From Lentisphaeria bacterium (lineage in GTDB: Bacteria; Verrucomicrobiota; Lentisphaeria; JABSQK01; UBA12247), in NCBI GenBank assembly GCA_003477185.1, contig DMTJ01000246.1, forward strand, positions 1 through 6,596: a stretch of DNA of 6,596 nt, in the 5' to 3' direction. The translations under genes were made by a program, and so were the position numbers. The notes below the pieces were generated by a model that did no database searches, was not told the origin of the DNA, and saw nothing but the letters and a program-made list of their open reading frames with translations. Of the stretch, positions 1-5,291 are shown one piece after another (within the stretch, counting starts at the first letter, position 1; each line of letters begins with the position of its first letter).

Positions 1-143
1 GAAGAACGTGCTTCATCTGTCCAGCCTCCGTATTTGCGGTAGGCTTGCTTACCTTCGTGGCGCAGCCCCGGGAAAAAATTCCATACCAAAGCGGCGATAA
101 TGATTAGCAGGATGATGCCAAGCACGGATTTAAGAACAGTCAT
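1..143 (-). CDS. small single-pass membrane protein, partial (C-terminus beyond window)
   Basis: The frame opens with ATG at 143-141 and stays open for 47 codons to the left edge, so only the N-terminal part is visible. Residues 1-3 are MTV and a single lysine sits at position 5. A strongly hydrophobic stretch follows at about residues 6-24 (VLGIILLIIIAALVWNFF), then a basic, polar segment PGLRHEGKQAYRKYGGWTDE. This fits an N-terminal membrane anchor with the rest of the chain on one side of the membrane; no signal-peptidase site is obvious. The start is well supported: GGAGG lies at 154-150, six bases before the ATG. I do not recognise the family with confidence and assign no function. The gene follows the nucleotidyltransferase remnant on the same strand but seems to have its own ribosome binding site. 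Confidence that it is a real gene is good; identity is unknown. Confidence 0.72.
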   Translation of the reverse strand, partial: MTVLKSVLGIILLIIIAALVWNFFPGLRHEGKQAYRKYGGWTDEARS

Positions 144-236
144 GTCGTGCCTCCGAGGGGCTGGATCGCAGGGAAAGGGGGATACATGGGGTAGCCTACA
201 CAAGATGAGCTCGCTTGCAACGTGGGGCAGCGCTCC
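144..236 (-). other. short intergenic leader before the small membrane protein gene
   Basis: This lies between the likely end of the nucleotidyltransferase remnant and the ATG at 143. Apart from the GGAGG site it holds no clear signal. A weak promoter-like pair on the minus strand is TTGCAA (220-215), 16 bases, then TAGGCT (198-193); it matches the sigma-70 consensus poorly (4/6 and 3/6), so I do not call it. The frame of the remnant that opens at 544 stays open through this stretch and ends in TGA at 142-140, but its residues here look non-coding (rich in Pro, Ser, Cys and Thr). Confidence 0.4.
150..154 (-). promoter_or_regulatory. Shine-Dalgarno sequence of the small membrane protein gene
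   Basis: The minus strand reads GGAGG here, followed by six bases (CACGAC) and ATG at 143. Sequence and spacing are near ideal. This is the main evidence that the short frame at the left edge is translated, and it fixes its start. Confidence 0.75.
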
Positions 237-544
237 TTAGCTGGGAAAGGCGTGCTTTCGCGCTTGCCACAATCGGCGTAGGCGATTGCCGTCGAAGAAC
301 AAGTGAATGATGCAGCCTTGAACCGGTTGGTCAGTAATCCTCGCAGCTCTCCGAACAAACGGTGGTGCAGAACAGCGCGAATGAAACGGAAGGCCTTGGC
401 CCTGCCAGCAGCGAGTTTGCTGAGCAGTAGATCAATAGGTGACAGGCACCATCCGGTAACACCGCGAGTATTGGCATTGGTCAGGGGAACCAACCGGTCT
501 TTCCAGCCGTCGGCAAGCGTGGCCGCCTCAGGGCTCGGAGGCAC
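237..544 (-). pseudogene. remnant of a DUF6036-like nucleotidyltransferase (C-terminal part only)
   Basis: The minus-strand frame from a GTG at 544 contains DGWKDRLVPL, then NANTRGVTGWCLSPIDLLLS and KLAAGRAKAFRFIRAVLHHR. From memory of the family, this pattern (GW.DRLVP, N.NT.GVTG.CL...DL..SK..AGR.KD..F) is the C-terminal half of DUF6036-type nucleotidyltransferases, relatives of AbiEii-like proteins. The N-terminal half that should carry the nucleotidyltransferase GS and D-x-D motifs is absent: a TAA stands at 550-548, just before the GTG, and the DNA there encodes the neighbouring small ORF instead. In the usual AGREKD position the D is replaced by A. After about 345 the opening frame becomes poor, while the frame in phase with the 707-528 ORF reads LFFDGNRLRRLWQARKHAFP and stops at TAA 239-237, suggesting a frameshift. 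I read it as a decayed, inactive gene. The alternative is a short intact protein ending at 140. Confidence 0.55.
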
Positions 545-707
545 CCTTTATCTGGGCGAAGACACCGTCCAACACAATCGCACAGGTTAGATCGTACATA
601 TCCAGGCTGGCAGCGCCCCGCTCATTCGGGGTCATCCTTCTGGAGCGCATGATACGTTCGCGAAACATATCGTCGGGCGTGATTGGTGGCAGCGTATCGT
701 CCTTCAT
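528..707 (-). CDS. small hypothetical protein, probably C-terminally truncated partner of a nucleotidyltransferase
   Basis: This is a 59-residue frame starting at ATG 707-705 and ending in TGA at 530-528. AAGGGA stands five bases before the ATG, supporting this start although the frame is open further upstream to 959. The product is hydrophilic and charged, with DDMFRERIMRSRRMTPNERG in the middle, then a helical-looking stretch (SLDMYDLTCAIVLDGVFAQ). It resembles small proteins I recall upstream of nucleotidyltransferase genes, with an R.RRMTPEE...A..L...A..M...GIRAQ.P.A.E pattern; those usually continue into a helical tail after the 'A.E' point, where this one stops (GASEP). The next gene fragment starts 17 bases before this stop in another frame, so a deletion probably removed this gene's tail together with the front of the transferase. 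The family match is from memory and unconfirmed. It could be translated as a short protein or be a relic. Confidence 0.45.
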   Translation of the reverse strand: MKDDTLPPITPDDMFRERIMRSRRMTPNERGAASLDMYDLTCAIVLDGVFAQIKGASEP

Positions 708-933
708 CCGGATCCCTTGACGCACCCGTTTGAGAAGCGAAGTGGTGGGTTTAGGCAAAGACGTGCTATTCTGCAGAGAGCCCGGCGCTTCGCGCGGAAC
801 GGTCCTTTGGCTTCTGTCAGGGCCTGGATCGATATGGCAACGCCTTCGCCCCCGGAGCGCGGTCCAGATCCCCCAACGACTACGCCCTGGAAGAGCGACG
901 AAGAAGGCTGACATGTCAACGCCCCAGTTGGTG
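708..933. other. intergenic region downstream of the DUF1501 gene
   Basis: These 226 bases separate the DUF1501 stop from the start of the small ORF. I see no convincing promoter or rho-independent terminator: the only hairpins are a four-pair GCGC/GCGC with a TTC loop at 785-795 and a perfect 10-base palindrome TGACATGTCA at 909-918, neither followed by a T run. The minus strand carries TTGACA at 919-914, identical to a sigma-70 -35 box, but nothing like a -10 box follows at 16-18 bases. Unusually for intergenic DNA, two minus-strand and two plus-strand frames are open across most of it. None has a recognisable product. Confidence 0.5.
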
Positions 934-2385
934 TCAGGCAAAGAGCTGGTGCAGGACACGGGCGGGTTTACTGACCGGAGTCAGGGTCTGGTTAAGACCC
1001 TGGAATGGGTAGCTGAGCTTTTTGTGGTGCAGGCCGAGGCGGTTGAGAATGGTGGCCTGCAGGTCGTGGACGCTGACTTTGTCTTTGACTGCCCGGTAGC
1101 CCATCGGGTCGGTTTCGCCGTGGGCGCCCGGCTTGATGCCGGCACCGGCCATCCACATGGTGAAGGCGCCAGGATTGTGATCGCGGCCGATGAATTTCAT
1201 CTCGCCACCGCCTCGGTTCTCGCGCATCGGCGTGCGCCCAAATTCACCGCCCCAGATCACAAGGGTGTCTTCGAGGAGCCCGCGTTGCTTGAGATCGGTG
1301 AGGAGGGCGAAGGTCGCCTGGTCCATCTGCCGACATTTGTCGGTGAAGCCATGATTGAGGGCTTCGGCTTTGCCGGCGCCATGCGAGTCCCAGCCCCAGT
1401 CGAAGAGCTGGATGTAGCGAGTGCCGCGCTCGGCCAACCGCCGTGCCAACAGGCAGTTGTTAGCAAAGGACTCTTTGCCTGGCTGTGTGCCGTAGAGCTT
1501 GTGGATGTACTCGGGCTCTTGCTGGATGTCGAAGGCAGCGCTGGCGTGAATCTGCATCCGAAAGGCCATCTCGTACTGGGAAATACGGGCGAGCGTCTCG
1601 GCATCGTGCAGGTCTTCGTGGGTCTGCTGGTTGATCTCGGTAATGGCATCGATGGCCTTGCGACGAATCTCGCGTGGCATGCCGTCGGGACTGGAGAGGT
1701 ACATGACCGGGTCGCCCTTGGAGCGACACTGGACGCCTTGGTAGACGGAGGGCAGAAAGCCGCTGCCCCACACGGATTTTCCGGCAGAGGGGGTTTTGCC
1801 GCCTGAGGCCAGGACGATGTAGCCGGGCAGGTTCTGGCTTTCGCTGCCGAGGCCGTAGGTGCTCCAGGCACCAATGGATGGGTTACCCTGAATGGTCTGG
1901 CCGGTGTGCATCAGCAACTGGGCAGGCGCATGGTTGAACTGGTCGGTATGCATGGAGCGGATGATGCACAGCTGGTCGATGACGCGTTCGGTGAAGGGCA
2001 AGCGGTCGCTGATCCACTGCCGGTTGTCCCCGGCCTGATGAAAGTCGTACTGCGAGCCCAGCATTTGGGGGACTCCTTGAATGAAGGCGAAGTTCTGGCC
2101 TTCCAGGAATTCGCGCGGGCAGTCCTGGCCATTGAGCCGGTTGAGTTCGGGCTTGTAGTCGAACAACTCGAGCTGGCTGGGAGCGCCAGCCATGTGCAGA
2201 AAAATGACGCGCTTGGCTTTGGGGGCAAAGTGGGGGATGCCTCGCTCAAGCGGGTCCTCGGCTAGTGCTGGCAAGCCGAGACTGGAAAGCCAGGCGCCAC
2301 CGACGCCAGCGACGCAAGATTTCAGAAATTGGCGACGGCTGTTGAGCAGGCCGGAATCGTGACGGAGTTGGTCGTATACATTCAT
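934..2385 (-). CDS. DUF1501 domain protein, Tat-exported, alkaline-phosphatase/sulfatase fold
   Basis: A 483-residue protein starting at ATG 2385-2383. The frame is open upstream to 2463 but that part overlaps the preceding gene and has no good ribosome site, whereas AGGTG lies five bases before 2385. The N-terminus has a twin-arginine signal, SRRQFLK at residues 16-22, then a hydrophobic stretch and ALA at 40-42 as a likely cleavage site. The body follows the DUF1501 pattern: KRVIFLHMAGAPSQLELFDY near the start, NHAP (His152), GWDSHG (Asp333, His335), GGEFGRT (Glu381) and GRDHNPGAFTMW (Asp402, His403). These His, Asp and Glu residues sit where metal ligands of the alkaline-phosphatase superfamily are expected, so a periplasmic or surface metalloenzyme is likely; its substrate is unknown. 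The C-terminus (VHDLQATILNRLGL) is typical, so the protein seems full length. It is the last gene of an operon with the PSD1-type cytochrome, its usual partner. The family call is firm; the reaction is not known. Confidence 0.95.
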   Translation of the reverse strand: MNVYDQLRHDSGLLNSRRQFLKSCVAGVGGAWLSSLGLPALAEDPLERGIPHFAPKAKRVIFLHMAGAPSQLELFDYKPELNRLNGQDCPREFLEGQNFAFIQGVPQMLGSQYDFHQAGDNRQWISDRLPFTERVIDQLCIIRSMHTDQFNHAPAQLLMHTGQTIQGNPSIGAWSTYGLGSESQNLPGYIVLASGGKTPSAGKSVWGSGFLPSVYQGVQCRSKGDPVMYLSSPDGMPREIRRKAIDAITEINQQTHEDLHDAETLARISQYEMAFRMQIHASAAFDIQQEPEYIHKLYGTQPGKESFANNCLLARRLAERGTRYIQLFDWGWDSHGAGKAEALNHGFTDKCRQMDQATFALLTDLKQRGLLEDTLVIWGGEFGRTPMRENRGGGEMKFIGRDHNPGAFTMWMAGAGIKPGAHGETDPMGYRAVKDKVSVHDLQATILNRLGLHHKKLSYPFQGLNQTLTPVSKPARVLHQLFA

Positions 2386-2390
2386 CGTGG

Positions 2391-2395
2391 CACCT
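2391..2395 (-). promoter_or_regulatory. Shine-Dalgarno sequence of the DUF1501 gene
   Basis: The minus strand reads AGGTG five bases before ATG 2385, within the 23-base gap after the PSD1 gene's TAA or TGA-type stop at 2409-2411. It supports 2385 as the start rather than the upstream in-frame start at 2463, which would lie inside the preceding gene and push the twin-arginine motif 26 residues further in. Confidence 0.6.
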
Positions 2396-2408
2396 GGTTG
2401 ATCGTGGC

Positions 2409-5291
2409 TTACTTGGTCAGGGCGGAGTCGATATTCAAGAGGACGCCGGCGATATTGACCCAAGCGGCTTCTTCGGCACTTTTAGCAAGCGTATCGTAGG
2501 GGACGCTCTGATAGTCTTCGACTAGTTCGCCATGCAATTTTTCGAGTACGTCGAGGCTCGGAGTGGGGATTTCTTGCTGGGTGGTGAGCAGATAGCCCTG
2601 GGCTATCTTGGCCCGCGCTCCGGCATCTGGATGGTTTTGGATTCTTTTGGCTAGCTTTTGGGCAAACTCCAGGTAGGCCGGATCATTCAGCGTCACCAGC
2701 GGTTGGAGTGGGGTATTGGTAGAGATGCGCTGGATGTTGCAGACTTCGCGAGAGGCCGCGTCGAAGGTCATCATGCTTGGGTAGGGGGCGGTGCGTTTCC
2801 AAAAGGTGTACAGCGCCCGCCGGTAGCGATCGGGGCCTTTGGCGTCGGTCCACTTTTCGCCGCTGTAAACCGTGGTCCAAACACCTTCCGGCTGAGGCGG
2901 CATCACGGAGGGGCCGCCCAACCGATGCGCGATCAGCCCGGATGCCGAGAGGGCATGGTCTCGGATCATTTCGGCGCTCAAGCGCGTACGCGGGCCACGA
3001 GCCAGCAGCAGGTTTTGGGGGTCCCGGGCTGTGAGTTCAACGGTGCTCCTGTGATCCTGCCGATAGGTGGCCGACAAGACCATTTCCTTGAGCAGTGACT
3101 TGAGCTGCCACTGGCCGTCCTCGCGAAAGGCGATTGCCAGGTGGTCAAGCAAGGCGAGATTGGTCGGCGGCAGGCCGCTGCTGCCAAAGTCACCGAGGGT
3201 TTGCACGATGCCGTTACCAAAGAGCTCGGAGAACACGCGGTTGACGAAGACCCGCGCGGTCAGGCTGTTGTCGGGATGCGCCAGCCACTCGGCCATCTCC
3301 AGACGATTGCCCGCCTCAGCGCCATACGGGTTCAGAATTTTGGGCACGCCAGGTTTCTGGGCCTCGCCTCTGTTTAGACGATTGCCGCCGATAAACACAC
3401 GGCTTTCGCGGACGCTGGCGCTGGAGCGTTCGAGCGCAACGGGCACTTTTTCGCCCTTGAAACCAGCGACAAGCTTTTGCGTTTCCCGGAGCTGCTTTAC
3501 GAGCTGAGCCTGGCTATCGCTGGCGGCCAACTGCTGCCAGGCGGGGGATGAGCCGAGCTGCAGCTGAAATCTGCGCAGCGCGGTGTTTTGGCCACCTGTG
3601 GTTCCGGCCTTGCAGAATAGGGTCGCAGCAAGGGTGTCACCAGGCTGCAGCTCCAGCGGCTGCTTGAGCACAAACACTGCGTCGCGCTGCCGGAATAACT
3701 TGGGGTAGCCGCCTACGCCCTGAGCACTCGGCTTAAGCGCGGCAGCGGGATCCTGGCCCAGCGGTCCAGCCACGCTGTCGGCGTAGACATAGGAAAACGG
3801 CACGTCCGAGGACTTGCCCGCCGCTGTTACCTTTTTCAGCGTGAGCTGGGAGAGATGGGCACCGCGAAAGGGGCCATCCGCCGGGTTATCGGTATCAGGG
3901 AGGATCGTGACCTTGAGCGAGGTGACGGTCGTGCCAGCTTCCGGACTTTCAAGGGTTACGTAGTAGGTAGTGTGTACGGGCTGAGTCCCCTCGGTGTACA
4001 ACACGCCGGCCTTTTGTTTGAGTTTTCCGCGGCTGATTTTGAGGGCTGAATAGGTTGGCTGCAGCCAAGGCTCGGGCTTTTCTAGTTCCAGGCTACCGGG
4101 CTGGTTTAGCAGGCGACGCAGTCGGATAAGGTCGAGCTGGGCAGCGGTGGCCTGCTGGCGCTCTTCGGGCTTATGGGCGACGACATGAAGCGGAAAGTCG
4201 TTATCCTGGTCGCAGTCTTCGGTGCTGTTAAAGAAGCTCATGAACCGGTAGAAATCTTCGTGGGGGATCGGCTCATAGGGATGTGAATGGCACTGAACAC
4301 AGCCAAAGGTGATGCCCTGGAAGCTGGACCAGGTGGTGTTCACCCGATCCAAAACCGCGGCGACGCGAAACTCTTCGTCGTCGGTGCCGCCTTCGGTATT
4401 GGTCTGGGTCAGGCGCAGAAAGCCGGTCGAGATCAACTGCTCGGTGGTGGGCTCCTTTACTAGATCACCGGCCAGTTGATCGCGGATGAACTCTGGAAAG
4501 GGAAGGTCCTCGTTGAAGGCGTTGATCAGCCAGTTGCGGTAGGGCCAGATAGTCCGGCGTTTGTCTTTTTCGTAGCCGATGGTATCGGCGTAGCGAGCGA
4601 GGTCCATCCACATGGCTGCCCAACGCTCGCCGTAGCGTGGTGAGGCCAGCAGCCGGTCGACGACCGCTTCATAGGCCTCGTCGGACTCGTCCGCTAGGAA
4701 TGCCTGGCGCTCTTCAAGCGTGGGCGGTAGCCCAGTAAGGTCGAGGCTGACGCGGCGCAGCCACTGCGAACGCGGCGCTTCGGCGCTCGGCGCCAGGGCC
4801 TTTTGCTCGAGTTGGTCAAGGACGTAGGCGTCCATCGGCGTGCGGATCCAGTTTTGCTGCTGTGGTTGCACCGCCTGCCGCTCCGGCTTGATGTAGGCCC
4901 AGTGCTCCTGCCATTCCGCTCCCTGGCGAATCCAGTCGCTGAGCAGCTTGATTTGTGCCGGGCTCAGCGGTTCGTTGTGATGCTCGCCATGGGCAGGTGG
5001 CATGACATAACGCGGGTCGTCTGAGGAGATCCGCTTGATGAGTTCCGAGTTCTCGGGTTCCCCCGGCACGATGATGCGGTTGCCATTTGCCGAGGTTCCC
5101 AGCGCCTCTTCTCGATAAATAAAGGAGACTCCGGCATTCTTTTTGACGCCGCCGTGGCAGCCCACACAGGAGGTGTTAAAGATGGGCCGGATCTGCTCGT
5201 TGTAGGAGATCTTCTCGCCGGCTTGGGCGGTCCAAGCAAGCGCGAGGACGAGCAAACAGAGCGAGCGTGGCACAGGGCGTCTCAGCGGCAT
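2409..5291 (-). CDS. PSD1 / planctomycete cytochrome c (PSCyt1-DUF1549-DUF1553) protein
   Basis: A 960-residue exported protein. Residues 1-24 form a Sec signal peptide (RR near the start, LCLLVLALAW core, AQA before the cut). A PSCyt1 cytochrome c domain follows: CVGCH at 42-46 binds haem c and Met97 in VMPP is a likely axial ligand. The PSCyt2/DUF1549 domain spans about 147-360 (RRVSLDLTGLPPT, SPRYGERWA..W.DLARYADT) and ends with a second CxxCH, CVQCHSHPYEP at 331-335. Residues about 400-640 form a linker with a beta-rich, possibly carbohydrate-binding-like segment (LPDTDNPADGPFRGAHLSQL). The PSD1/DUF1553 domain covers about 645-880 (NRLEMAEWLAHPDNSLTARV, NRVFSELFGNGIV, DFGSSGLPPTN, RLSAEMIRDHALSASGLI), and the C-terminus AGVLLNIDSALTK is typical. 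The start shares one base with the upstream stop (TGATG), indicating translational coupling. Length and domain order are normal and no break is seen. Family assignment is firm; the substrate and redox role are unproven. Confidence 0.95.
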   Translation of the reverse strand: MPLRRPVPRSLCLLVLALAWTAQAGEKISYNEQIRPIFNTSCVGCHGGVKKNAGVSFIYREEALGTSANGNRIIVPGEPENSELIKRISSDDPRYVMPPAHGEHHNEPLSPAQIKLLSDWIRQGAEWQEHWAYIKPERQAVQPQQQNWIRTPMDAYVLDQLEQKALAPSAEAPRSQWLRRVSLDLTGLPPTLEERQAFLADESDEAYEAVVDRLLASPRYGERWAAMWMDLARYADTIGYEKDKRRTIWPYRNWLINAFNEDLPFPEFIRDQLAGDLVKEPTTEQLISTGFLRLTQTNTEGGTDDEEFRVAAVLDRVNTTWSSFQGITFGCVQCHSHPYEPIPHEDFYRFMSFFNSTEDCDQDNDFPLHVVAHKPEERQQATAAQLDLIRLRRLLNQPGSLELEKPEPWLQPTYSALKISRGKLKQKAGVLYTEGTQPVHTTYYVTLESPEAGTTVTSLKVTILPDTDNPADGPFRGAHLSQLTLKKVTAAGKSSDVPFSYVYADSVAGPLGQDPAAALKPSAQGVGGYPKLFRQRDAVFVLKQPLELQPGDTLAATLFCKAGTTGGQNTALRRFQLQLGSSPAWQQLAASDSQAQLVKQLRETQKLVAGFKGEKVPVALERSSASVRESRVFIGGNRLNRGEAQKPGVPKILNPYGAEAGNRLEMAEWLAHPDNSLTARVFVNRVFSELFGNGIVQTLGDFGSSGLPPTNLALLDHLAIAFREDGQWQLKSLLKEMVLSATYRQDHRSTVELTARDPQNLLLARGPRTRLSAEMIRDHALSASGLIAHRLGGPSVMPPQPEGVWTTVYSGEKWTDAKGPDRYRRALYTFWKRTAPYPSMMTFDAASREVCNIQRISTNTPLQPLVTLNDPAYLEFAQKLAKRIQNHPDAGARAKIAQGYLLTTQQEIPTPSLDVLEKLHGELVEDYQSVPYDTLAKSAEEAAWVNIAGVLLNIDSALTK

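Noticed and set aside
616..631. Inverted repeat CCCCG/CGGGG with a six-base loop
   Set aside because: Only five pairs, within the coding part of the small ORF and with no T run, so not a terminator.
780..880. Possible tRNA-like sequence (GGTCCAGATCCC)
   Set aside because: Bases around the would-be T loop do not pair into a five-base stem and no acceptor stem or anticodon arm can be drawn.
730..1806. Plus-strand open frame of 358 codons opposite the DUF1501 gene
   Set aside because: It lies antisense to a well-conserved gene; its residues (rich in Val, Gly, Ala, Leu) are what GC-rich antisense reading produces, and no domain or ribosome site is seen.
1257..1874. Minus-strand 205-codon frame inside the DUF1501 gene
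   Set aside because: A shifted reading of the real gene, rich in Ser, Pro, Thr and Arg, with no conserved motif.
2386..2463. Longer N-terminus for the DUF1501 protein starting at 2463
   Set aside because: It would overlap the preceding gene by 55 bases and place the twin-arginine signal too far from the start; 2385 has a ribosome site.
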